This document shows, one piece after another, positions 50,483 through 58,621 of a stretch of 64,000 nt of DNA; within the stretch, counting starts at the first letter, position 1; every line of letters begins with the position of its first letter. Below the pieces are notes generated by a model, which searched no databases, was not told the DNA's origin, and worked only from the letters and a program-made list of their open reading frames with translations. Both the position numbers and the translations under genes were made by a program. The stretch comes from JACKDX01 sp964640175 (GTDB taxonomy: Bacteria > Myxococcota_A > Polyangia > Polyangiales > GCA-016699535), in assembly GCA_964640175.1 (NCBI GenBank), contig CAZXFW010000010.1, forward strand, positions 38,568 through 102,567. The letters are read 5' to 3'.

Positions 50483-51013
50483 TTACAGGGTGGCTTGCCC
50501 GGGTTTCCATTCCACGGGGCACAACTCACCCGTTTGCAACGCAGACAGGGTGCGCAGCACTTCATCAACGCTTCGACCTACAGAAAGATCGTTGACACTT
50601 ACAAAGCGTATGACGTTTTCCGGATCTACGATAAACGTTGCACGCAGAGCCACCCCGGTTTGTTTATGTAAAATGCCAAGAGCGGTGGAAAGCTCACGCT
50701 TGGTATCCGCGAGCATGGGAAAGGGGAGCGACTTGAGATCCGCATGATCCTTACGCCATGCCAGATGGACGTAGTGGGTATCTGTGCTTGCACCTAACAC
50801 AACAGCATTCTTTTCCTGGAATTCTTTTTCTTTGGTTCCAAACGCAGCAATTTCGGTGGGGCAGATAAACGTGAAATCCATGGGCCAAAAGAACACGACT
50901 TTCCATTTTTTCGAAAAGCTGTCCTGAGTGATTTCTTGGAATTCTTTACCGGGTTCAAGGCGGACGCATGCTTGAAGCTGAAAGTCTGGAAACGTATCTC
51001 CCACGGTGAGCAT
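50483..51013 (-). CDS. ahpC: Peroxiredoxin (AhpC-type)
   Basis: A 176-residue peroxiredoxin. The peroxidatic Cys lies in DFTFICPTE (~residue 51) with the Arg/Trp environment of the family, and a resolving Cys is in GELCPVEW near the C-terminus (2-Cys type). It reduces hydroperoxides using an AhpD- or thioredoxin-type partner; none is adjacent. The start ATG 51013 gives the usual N-terminus (LTVGDTFPDFQLQAC). It converges with the lipoprotein gene, 44 bases apart. Confidence 0.93.
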   Translation of the reverse strand: MLTVGDTFPDFQLQACVRLEPGKEFQEITQDSFSKKWKVVFFWPMDFTFICPTEIAAFGTKEKEFQEKNAVVLGASTDTHYVHLAWRKDHADLKSLPFPMLADTKRELSTALGILHKQTGVALRATFIVDPENVIRFVSVNDLSVGRSVDEVLRTLSALQTGELCPVEWKPGQATL

Positions 51014-51250
51014 GGTTGGGACTCCTTCACTTAGTCAGATTGGATCGGGAGCTTAGCGGGCATGAAGACGAGACACAAGGATATAGTTAACTTAGTGATC
51101 TCAATATGTTACGGAAAGACGCTCTGCTGCCTTCATTATAAAGGGAGATGTGGGATGTCATCGGGTTTGGACAAAAACGGCGAAAATGCTGGCTATCATG
51201 GCCGTTCCGCCTTATACGACGAGCCCAAAGAGTGGTTCTAAGGAGAAGCA

Positions 51251-51511
51251 GTGGCGAGACATCGACGCAGAGATGATTTTGAGCAAGAGGCAAGTGGCAG
51301 AGACGATCACGTTAAGCTTGAAGGCGTGATCACTAACGTCTTTGCAGGGGGACAGTTTGAAGTCACTACCGATGCCGGCGCAGTCGTGCGTGCCCAACTG
51401 TGTGGACGCATGCGCAAATTTCGTATCCGTGTGATCCTTGGAGATAGGGTGACGGTGGCGCTTTCTCCTTACGACTTAAGCCACGGCATGATCACCTACC
51501 GTGCCAAGTAA
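51251..51511 (+). CDS. infA: Translation initiation factor IF-1-like protein
   Basis: An 86-residue S1/OB-fold protein. The core KLEGVITNVFAGGQFEVT, then CGRMRKFRIRVILGDRVTV and SPYDLSHGMITYR matches IF-1. It has a longer, Arg-rich N-terminus (ARHRRRDDFEQEASG) than the usual 71-73 residues. The start is GTG 51251 with AAGGAG seven bases upstream. It is not in a ribosomal cluster here, so it could be a second infA copy. Confidence 0.9.
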   Translation: MARHRRRDDFEQEASGRDDHVKLEGVITNVFAGGQFEVTTDAGAVVRAQLCGRMRKFRIRVILGDRVTVALSPYDLSHGMITYRAK

Positions 51512-51550
51512 ATTGGCGTTCTTGGCAAATGTGAATGGTGCCGAGTGCGC

Positions 51551-53167
51551 TTAGTGAGCCTTCAGGTAATCCAGCGTCCAGTTTAAAACTTGGTGTGCTT
51601 TTTGAGATGCAGCAGTTTTTGCATGAGAGAGGCTGCCCTCGGAGTTTAAGGGTTCGCATATGTCGATATAAATCTTCATCTTGGGCTCTGTCCCGCTCGG
51701 GCGGAGCATGACGCGATGATGGCCTTTGAGTTCAAAGCCTATCACGTTGCTGCTAGGTAACTTTAAAGAAGAACGCATGCCATCGGCCAAGATGCGTGTT
51801 TGGTTTTCATAGTCGATCACCGCTTCGATGGGATGATGCGCCCATTCGGCAGGCGGATGTTTTCGAAGGTGGCTAAGCGTAGCGTCCATGGCCATGACCT
51901 CTTCGGGGCGGTGCATTTCGATAGAGCCCAATAGGCTTTGATACACGCCAAAGCGACGCCATAGGGATTCCAGTTGGGTGTACAAGGTTTGGCCGGAATG
52001 CTTGAGTTTTGAAGCCAGGCTCATTAACAGGATAGCTGCTGAGATGCCGTCTTTGTCAGCAACGGCATCACTGACGGCATAGCCAAGGGCCTCTTCGTAG
52101 GCAAAGACAAACGTGTAGTGCTCTTTGTTGAGCTCGTGCGCTCGATTCATTAACCACTTGAATCCTGTCAACGTGTGTTCCCACCGTGCTCCATACGCTT
52201 CAGCAATGCGGCCTAGTAGGGGAGAGCTTACAATGGTGGATAACACGAGCCGCTGCTCATCTGGCGAACTCAATGCAAGTAGGTAATCCCCAAGCAAAGC
52301 GCCAACCTCGTTGCCAGTTAAGAGATGCCATGCGCCTTGGGCATCGGGTGCTGCGACAGCCAGCCGGTCAGCGTCGGGATCGTGGGCAATGGCAAGATCG
52401 GCGTTTTCATGCTGTGCAAGCGAGAGAACCCGATCCATGGCGTGTGGTTCTTCAGGGTTGGGAAAGGCCACCGTAGGGAAATCAGGATCTGGCTGTGCTT
52501 GTTCTGGGACGACCATGGCGGGGCGAAAGCCCACCGTGGCGAGCGCTTCTTTGAACAGGGCAGCGCCCACACCATGAAGCGGGGTATAGGCAACGCAAAG
52601 TGAAGCGGGTGCGCGTTCTTTAGGAAGCAAGCTTTGGATATAATCGAGGTAAGCTTTTCGGACGGACGTGTCCATGTTGGTGATCAAGCCTGCATCGCGG
52701 GCGTTTTTTGCGGAGGTGCGTGCTATGTGAGGCGGCAGGGCTGCCAACTCAGCCAGCATACGTTCATCGTGCGGAGGAAGGATTTGGGCGCCGTTTTCCC
52801 AATACAGCTTGTATCCATTGTATTGAGGTGGATTGTGACTCGCTGTGATCATGATTCCCGCGGCTGCGTGCGTATGTTTGACAGAAAAGGCGAGAAGGGG
52901 CGTAGGCACGACATCATTAAAAATATGGACATGAATGCCTTGAGCGGTAAGGACTTCGCACGCGATTTCAGCAAACTCGCGGCTGTGATGGCGCGCATCA
53001 AAACCAATGCACACACCTCGATGCGCCGCATCGGAAATGACCCGTGGTAAATAAAGGCAAAGTGCTGCGGTGATGCGTTCAACCACGCTGACATTGAACT
53101 GCCCTTCTTCAGGGCCCATGACACCGCGCACCCCGGCTGTGCCAAACACAAGAGCAGAAGCAGTCAT
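51551..53167 (-). CDS. Phosphoglucomutase/phosphomannomutase
   Basis: A 538-residue alpha-D-phosphohexomutase. The phosphoserine loop TASHNPPQYNGYKLYW (~105-120), metal-binding DPDADRLA (~265) and phosphate-binding RPSGTEPKMKIY (~500) are complete. Length and sequence resemble the PgcA-like phospho-sugar mutases. It overlaps the downstream epimerase gene by four bases, so the pair is co-transcribed and probably feeds nucleotide-sugar synthesis. Confidence 0.92.
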   Translation of the reverse strand: MTASALVFGTAGVRGVMGPEEGQFNVSVVERITAALCLYLPRVISDAAHRGVCIGFDARHHSREFAEIACEVLTAQGIHVHIFNDVVPTPLLAFSVKHTHAAAGIMITASHNPPQYNGYKLYWENGAQILPPHDERMLAELAALPPHIARTSAKNARDAGLITNMDTSVRKAYLDYIQSLLPKERAPASLCVAYTPLHGVGAALFKEALATVGFRPAMVVPEQAQPDPDFPTVAFPNPEEPHAMDRVLSLAQHENADLAIAHDPDADRLAVAAPDAQGAWHLLTGNEVGALLGDYLLALSSPDEQRLVLSTIVSSPLLGRIAEAYGARWEHTLTGFKWLMNRAHELNKEHYTFVFAYEEALGYAVSDAVADKDGISAAILLMSLASKLKHSGQTLYTQLESLWRRFGVYQSLLGSIEMHRPEEVMAMDATLSHLRKHPPAEWAHHPIEAVIDYENQTRILADGMRSSLKLPSSNVIGFELKGHHRVMLRPSGTEPKMKIYIDICEPLNSEGSLSHAKTAASQKAHQVLNWTLDYLKAH

Positions 53168-54009
53168 AATTTCATCTGAAGCAACATGGCACGGTAACCA
53201 TCCCGAAAACTCGGGTACCGTAGGGTGTAGCCGGTTTCAAGCAGCTTGTCATTGCAACAACGCTTATTGGTGTTACGTGCAGAGGAAGTGCTTGGTAGTG
53301 CTTGAGGCGAAGAGGCATTGAGTTGGGCGGCTAACCATGTGAGCACGGTTTTGAGATCGGTGGGATCAGAATCCACGCCGATGTAGAGGCTGTCTGGGTT
53401 GCGTAAGCCCATCAAGTGATGCAGCGCACCTGCACAGTCGTCACGATGGATGCGATTGGTATACTGCACCATGTCAGTGGGATACGTGGCTTTGCCTTCG
53501 CGCACCTTGGTTAACAAACGTGTGCGAGTTGGCCCGTAGATGCCACCTGCGCGTAGGATGGTGTAGGGCAAGCCTGAAGCCCTTAGCAAGGCTTCGCTTT
53601 GTAGGAGGATTTGTCCGCTTGATTGTGTGGGTGTGGTATCTGAAGTTTCATCGACCCATTCACCTTGGGATTGTCCATACACTGAGGTGCTGGAGATCAT
53701 GAAGACTCGTCGAGGCAGATGACGGCTGTGTTCGAGGGCGGCCAGCGTGTATTCAAGGCCTCGAAGATAAATCGCGGCGTAGGACTCGTTGTCACTTCGG
53801 TCGGGCGCTGCGGCAAACACGACGATGTCTGTCTGAGGAAGCCTGCTTAAGGTGCGTGGTACTGTAAGATCGGCTTCTACGGGTTTAAAGGCCACGGGGA
53901 GCTTGGAAACGTCCCTTCGAAGTCCCCAGACCACGTGTTGCTCTGCTGCCAAGCGTAATCCCAAGGCGGTGCCCACATAGCCGCAGCCGACAATCAAGAC
54001 ATGTGCCAT
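53164..54009 (-). CDS. NAD(P)-binding epimerase/reductase (YeeZ-like)
   Basis: A 281-residue extended SDR. It has the GCGYVGTALG nucleotide motif at the N-terminus, ISSTSVYG, and a LRAGGIYGP segment. The gap to a typical YxxxK is altered, so catalysis is uncertain; YeeZ-like proteins are poorly characterised. It overlaps the hexomutase gene (ATGA). Its start is near that of the divergent SDR gene 54040. Confidence 0.82.
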   Translation of the reverse strand: MAHVLIVGCGYVGTALGLRLAAEQHVVWGLRRDVSKLPVAFKPVEADLTVPRTLSRLPQTDIVVFAAAPDRSDNESYAAIYLRGLEYTLAALEHSRHLPRRVFMISSTSVYGQSQGEWVDETSDTTPTQSSGQILLQSEALLRASGLPYTILRAGGIYGPTRTRLLTKVREGKATYPTDMVQYTNRIHRDDCAGALHHLMGLRNPDSLYIGVDSDPTDLKTVLTWLAAQLNASSPQALPSTSSARNTNKRCCNDKLLETGYTLRYPSFRDGYRAMLLQMKL

Positions 54010-54039
54010 AGAACGTCAATCCAATGTAAGCTGGCGTCC

Positions 54040-54870
54040 ATGCAGGCACAAGCACGATTAAAAGGTAAAGTGGCTATTGTGACAGGCGCAAGCCGTGGAA
54101 TTGGCCGTGCGGTTGCGCTGACGTTTGCGCGGCATGGCGCTGATGTGGTGATTGCCGCCAAGAGTGAGACTGAAACCGCTGCGCTGGAGGGCACCATTTA
54201 CACTGTGGCCAAGGAAGTGGACGCGCTTGGGGCTCGTGCTTTACCCGTGCGTGTGGATGTACGCCAGGATGCCGATATCCAAGCCATGGTGGATAAAACC
54301 ATGGCTACGTTTGGCCGAGTGGATATATTGATCAACAACGCAGGCGCGCTGTGGTGGCGCGACGTCCAAGAGACCCCCATGAAGCGGTTTGATTTGGTGA
54401 TGGGTGTCAACGTGAGAGCGGCGTTTGCATGCACGCAAGCGTGCTTGCCCCACCTAAAAGCGCATGGCGCAGGTCATGTGCTGATGTATTCTCCTCCTGT
54501 GGATTTAAAGGCTTTGCGGGGCAAGGTTGCGTATTTGATCAGTAAATACGGCATGACGATGCTGGCGCATGGTTTGGCAGAGGAAATGGCAGGCAAAGGC
54601 GTAGCCGTTAACGCACTCTGGCCCGTGACGGCGATTGAAAGCCAAGCCACAAAGCATTTTCAATTGGGAGAGCCTTCCACCTGGCGCAAACCAGAGATTT
54701 TGGCGGATGCAACCTTGGAGATTGTGACGACTTCTCCTTCAGAGCTCAGTGGTCAAGCGCTTTTGGATGAAGACTTTTTGAGACAACGGGGCTGGACTGA
54801 CTTCAGCGCTTACCGATGTGATCCCAATCACGAACCGCCTCGCGTCCATTTGCGGGATCTGCAGCACTAA
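54040..54870 (+). CDS. Short-chain dehydrogenase/reductase
   Basis: About 276 residues from ATG 54040 (ATG... upstream at 54001 extends into the divergent gene region and is less likely). The nucleotide motif GASRGIG, the structural NNAG and the catalytic YLISK are visible. The catalytic Ser sits in MYSPPVDL. The C-terminal tail ends DPNHEPPRVHLRDLQH. A decayed relative of this C-terminus lies at 44181-44346. Sequence is closest to HSDL2-like SDRs. Substrate unknown. Confidence 0.88.
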   Translation: MQAQARLKGKVAIVTGASRGIGRAVALTFARHGADVVIAAKSETETAALEGTIYTVAKEVDALGARALPVRVDVRQDADIQAMVDKTMATFGRVDILINNAGALWWRDVQETPMKRFDLVMGVNVRAAFACTQACLPHLKAHGAGHVLMYSPPVDLKALRGKVAYLISKYGMTMLAHGLAEEMAGKGVAVNALWPVTAIESQATKHFQLGEPSTWRKPEILADATLEIVTTSPSELSGQALLDEDFLRQRGWTDFSAYRCDPNHEPPRVHLRDLQH

Positions 54871-54919
54871 TGCCATGTGTTGAGTGGTGATGTTTGATCG
54901 GGCTGGCGTTGGTGTGATC

Positions 54920-56218
54920 TCAGGCAGGAAGGCCTTTTCTGCAAACGTCGTTTACAGCATGGCAAAACCTGTCGAGTTCTTCGGTGGTTGTAAATATGTG
55001 TGGAGAGATGCGTAACCCCTGGAACTCATCGTGGATCATCAGTCCGGTGAAGATGCGATGGGTGTTGAGCAAATATGTATAGAGGGCACGGGTATCGATG
55101 CCGTCGAGGTAGAAGGTAGCCATGGCGCATGACGCCGTATTGTCCATAGGCGTAAGAAAACGCACGCGTGTTTCTTTCTTGAGTCGGCTGATCCAATAGT
55201 TCTTGAGGTAGCGCAAGCGTGCGGCGATGCGTGCTCTACCGACTTCTCGATGAAACACGAGGGCTTCGCCAATGGCCAGGGTTGGGGCAATGGAATGAGT
55301 GCCAATTTCTTCGAACTTCCGGATGTCAGAGGCTTGTTTTTTGTCTGCGGCCATAAGGGGCCAAATAGTTGAAATTTTTGATTTTTTTACGTAAAGAAGC
55401 CCTGTGCCTTTAGGCGCGCCCAGCCATTTGTGCAAACTGGTGCCAAAATAATCGCAGCTAAGATCGGACTGTCTGAACTCGAACTGTCCAAACGAGTGGG
55501 CCCCATCCACGATGACTTCGATGCCGCGGGCTTGTCCCAACGAGCACAGTTGTTTCACGGGTAAAATGGTGCCCGTTAAGTTAATCTGATGGGACACTAA
55601 TATCAGTTTGGTGTTGGGCGTGATGGCAGCTTCAAACGCCTTAACGACATCGTGAGGACTGAGGATAGGAACCTCGAGTTTAATGGTCGTGACCCGTAAC
55701 CCTTCACGTGTTTCACGCTGGCGCAGCGTATTGAGCATGCGTGGATAGTCCTGTGTGGTTGTCAGGATTTCATCCCCTGTCCGTAGGTTCATGCCCATCA
55801 AAAGAATTTCTAAGGACTCAGAGGCGCTGCGAGTTAATGCAATTTCTTCTTTGTCGCACCCAAACATTTCTGCCATGCCCGCGCGAATCGCTTCTCGCTG
55901 GGGCGTTAGAACGTTCCAGATCATGTAAGGGGGGCAGTCTTCTTGTTGCCATTGGTAGCGTGTCAGGGCTTCGGTGACGATTCTTGGTGAGGCGCCGATG
56001 CCGCCGTTATTAAGATTGACCATGCCGCGGGTTACGGAAAAGGCGTTCTGAATCACAAACCAAAAGCGTTCGTCCTGCGCGGCTTGCGCAGGGCTTAGCG
56101 GGTGAATCTCTTGTGCGGCTGCATGGACCTCGTTGTGAAGGAGCGCCAGGTAGCCTGAGGAGAGGGTGGCAAGCCCCAATGTTTTACCGGCATGACTAAG
56201 AAAGGCCCTTCGGTCCAT
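54920..56218 (-). CDS. Class V aminotransferase-fold PLP enzyme with Tat signal
   Basis: About 432 residues from ATG 56218, preceded by AGG six bases upstream (GTG 56224 is alternative). The start MDRRAFLSHAGKTLG with hydrophobic stretch and AAA region is a twin-arginine signal, so the enzyme is probably exported folded with PLP. The PLP-binding VDGAHSFGQ and the Schiff-base Lys in LHKWLGAPKG match the isopenicillin-N-epimerase/cysteine-desulfurase-like group. A role outside the cytoplasm is unusual for this family. Stand-alone gene. Confidence 0.87.
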   Translation of the reverse strand: MDRRAFLSHAGKTLGLATLSSGYLALLHNEVHAAAQEIHPLSPAQAAQDERFWFVIQNAFSVTRGMVNLNNGGIGASPRIVTEALTRYQWQQEDCPPYMIWNVLTPQREAIRAGMAEMFGCDKEEIALTRSASESLEILLMGMNLRTGDEILTTTQDYPRMLNTLRQRETREGLRVTTIKLEVPILSPHDVVKAFEAAITPNTKLILVSHQINLTGTILPVKQLCSLGQARGIEVIVDGAHSFGQFEFRQSDLSCDYFGTSLHKWLGAPKGTGLLYVKKSKISTIWPLMAADKKQASDIRKFEEIGTHSIAPTLAIGEALVFHREVGRARIAARLRYLKNYWISRLKKETRVRFLTPMDNTASCAMATFYLDGIDTRALYTYLLNTHRIFTGLMIHDEFQGLRISPHIFTTTEELDRFCHAVNDVCRKGLPA

Positions 56219-56368
56219 AAGCACCTGAAATCTGGATGGTTTATCTGGACATTACCAATAGACCATGCCTGCTATCGATAATTTCGTCATTTAGAGCTGC
56301 AACGCGATGAATTGATTGAAACAATTGAATTAGACCCCACATGGGGTTGTGTGATAAAAGGGCACCCT

Positions 56369-58558
56369 ATGAAAAACACCGTGTTTTGTGCAATTTCTGT
56401 GGTTTTGTTGGCTCTAACGGGTTGTTCTGCCGAGATAGGCGACGATCAAGGTGCTGAGAGCTCGGCCCCTAAGGCCTTGCTTGGTGCAGACCTTGTTGTT
56501 AATGGAACGCTGCAAACCCTCGACGGCGAGCAGGTTTACGACAACATTTCCGTGATTAATGGTGGCACACTGCAAGTCACCGATTACGATACTACGGGGA
56601 CAACAGGCACGCTTTTGTTGCGTGCACGGGTTTCTGTCACGGTGGATGCCACCTCAAGCATTGTCGCGAATGCGGCAGGCTTTAGAGGAGGGCTTGGAGG
56701 CGGATCGCCTACCGCAGGAGAAGGCTTGGGCGGTGGTGGCGCTGCGCCGAACGACGGTGGTGGCGGTGGTGGCCATGCGGGAGTCGGTGCGAATGGTACG
56801 CTAGATAACAACTGTGGAGTGACTGAAGGCCTTGGTGGCATATCCTACGGTTCTGCAGATGTCACAGATGTCACGATGGGTTCGGGCGGCGGCGGCGGCA
56901 AAGGCGGCGGTGCCAACGGAGGTGATGGCGGTGGAGCGATTGTCATCAGTGCGCCTACGGTCACGATTGCTGGCAACGTAAGCTCAAACGGTGGTCCAGG
57001 TGTAGTAGGCAGTGGCGATAGCAGCGGCGGTGGCTCCGGTGGCTCGATCATCATCGTAGCCAACAGCGTGGATTGTACGGGTACATTGAGTGCCGTAGGC
57101 GCTAATGGCGGTAACACCGACGATGATGGCGGTGGCGGTAGTGGCGGTTGGGTGAAAGTTTCTGCCCAAAACACGCTTAATGCATGCACGGTTCAGACGG
57201 GTGGCGGCACGACAGGCAGCTGTGGAACTCAAGGTGGTTCCGGACAAAATCCCACGGATACAGACGGCTTAGCTGGGAGTTACTGTGGCAACTCCACCAC
57301 CGAGGCTTGGGAAGGCTGTGATGATGGTGGGACTGCGGATAGCGATGGCTGCAACAGCCAATGTTTGATTGAGACTGGTGACCCTGCTCCGTGTGAATTC
57401 AGCACGCAGTGCGTTTCCAATATTTGTACAGGAAGCTTTGGTTCTCCGGGTGAATGTGCAAGCTGTGTCAACGACGTTCCAGGTGATGGGCAAGATACAG
57501 GTTGTTCGGGCGGCGCACCCATTTGTGATGTTTCGGGCACGCCGACATGCGTTGTATGTATGGATGACGCTACTGGAACGAACGCGGACATTGGCTGTAG
57601 TGGAGGCACCCTCTACTGTGACACGACTGGCACACCTGTCTGTGTGGCTGGCTGTTCGGACGATGGCACAGGCGATGTGGTTGATCAGGGCTGTAGCGAC
57701 CCCACGCGGCATTGTGATGAGTCAGGCTCTAATCCGATATGTATTGTTCCAGCATGTGAAGACGATGCCGACGGTTCTGGAGTTGACGAAGGGTGTACCG
57801 ATCCTGCACGGCATTGCGACCTGTCTGGATCGAATCCCGCGTGTGCCACGCCGGCATGTGAAGACGACCAAACTGGTACCACTCCCGATACGGCATGTTT
57901 GTCACCTACGGAGTTCTGTGACGAAAGTGATGCCGTGTCTAATCCGATGTGTGTGGCAGCGTGTTCGGATACCCAATCGGGTAACGGTGGCTTGGACGAC
58001 GGATGTACAGAGTCAGGCGGTAGCGAGCTAGCCAACGCCTGTGATGTGTTAGCAAGCAATCCTACCTGCGTAGACTGTACAGAAACTGCAGACTGTGATG
58101 GTGATGATTTCTGTAACGTTGCAATTCACGAGTGTGCGCCTGGATGTGAGTCCGACGACGATTGTAATGACACGCTTGAGACGCCTGTGTGTGACACCTC
58201 GGGAGTACAAGGGGTGTGTGTGGAATGCACTGCGAATAGTGATTGTGGTGCTTCACAAGTCGTTTGCTCAGAGACCGCATGCTTTGCGGACGTGGATGAA
58301 AATGGTGTTCCCGATGTCATCCAATGTCCCGATGGCTTCCCTTGTGACGATGACGAGCCGGATGCAGGTGTCCCCGATGCGGGAGCCCCTGACGCCGGGC
58401 GAGATGGTGGGAGCCCAGACGGCGGGAGCCGAGGTAGCGCTGGTGTGGCTGGAGGCGGCGGTTGCAGCGTGACTGCTACCCCTGTGTTCACGTCCTCGCT
58501 TTGGAGCATGCTTGGGCTCTTGGGTCTGGTCGTAAGGCGTCGTCGCCGCCGTAGCTAA
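56369..58558 (+). CDS. Cys-rich surface protein with lipobox and MYXO-CTERM-like tail
   Basis: About 729 residues from ATG 56369. A lipobox (LALTGCS, Cys ~18) starts it. A Gly-rich region (~95-275, GGGGG runs) looks like a beta-helix or repeat. A DUF4215-like segment (CDDGGTADSDGCNSQC) is followed by many Cys-rich repeats (for example CSDPTRHCDESG, CTDPARHCDLSG). Asp/Gly/Pro-rich DAGVPDAG repeats lead to GGGGCS, a hydrophobic TM and RRRRRR, which is the MYXO-CTERM sorting signal pattern. Two anchors on one protein is unusual. Confidence 0.85.
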   Translation: MKNTVFCAISVVLLALTGCSAEIGDDQGAESSAPKALLGADLVVNGTLQTLDGEQVYDNISVINGGTLQVTDYDTTGTTGTLLLRARVSVTVDATSSIVANAAGFRGGLGGGSPTAGEGLGGGGAAPNDGGGGGGHAGVGANGTLDNNCGVTEGLGGISYGSADVTDVTMGSGGGGGKGGGANGGDGGGAIVISAPTVTIAGNVSSNGGPGVVGSGDSSGGGSGGSIIIVANSVDCTGTLSAVGANGGNTDDDGGGGSGGWVKVSAQNTLNACTVQTGGGTTGSCGTQGGSGQNPTDTDGLAGSYCGNSTTEAWEGCDDGGTADSDGCNSQCLIETGDPAPCEFSTQCVSNICTGSFGSPGECASCVNDVPGDGQDTGCSGGAPICDVSGTPTCVVCMDDATGTNADIGCSGGTLYCDTTGTPVCVAGCSDDGTGDVVDQGCSDPTRHCDESGSNPICIVPACEDDADGSGVDEGCTDPARHCDLSGSNPACATPACEDDQTGTTPDTACLSPTEFCDESDAVSNPMCVAACSDTQSGNGGLDDGCTESGGSELANACDVLASNPTCVDCTETADCDGDDFCNVAIHECAPGCESDDDCNDTLETPVCDTSGVQGVCVECTANSDCGASQVVCSETACFADVDENGVPDVIQCPDGFPCDDDEPDAGVPDAGAPDAGRDGGSPDGGSRGSAGVAGGGGCSVTATPVFTSSLWSMLGLLGLVVRRRRRRS

Positions 58559-58621
58559 CAGGCCTAGTTCATTATGAGTGTTCCTTGGGATGGCTGGGCA
58601 GCAGTCATCTCAAGGAAATCG

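Noticed and set aside
57369..58031. Long open frame on the + strand inside the Cys-rich protein gene
   Set aside because: It is a shifted frame of a repetitive, Cys-biased gene and has no start context or domain.
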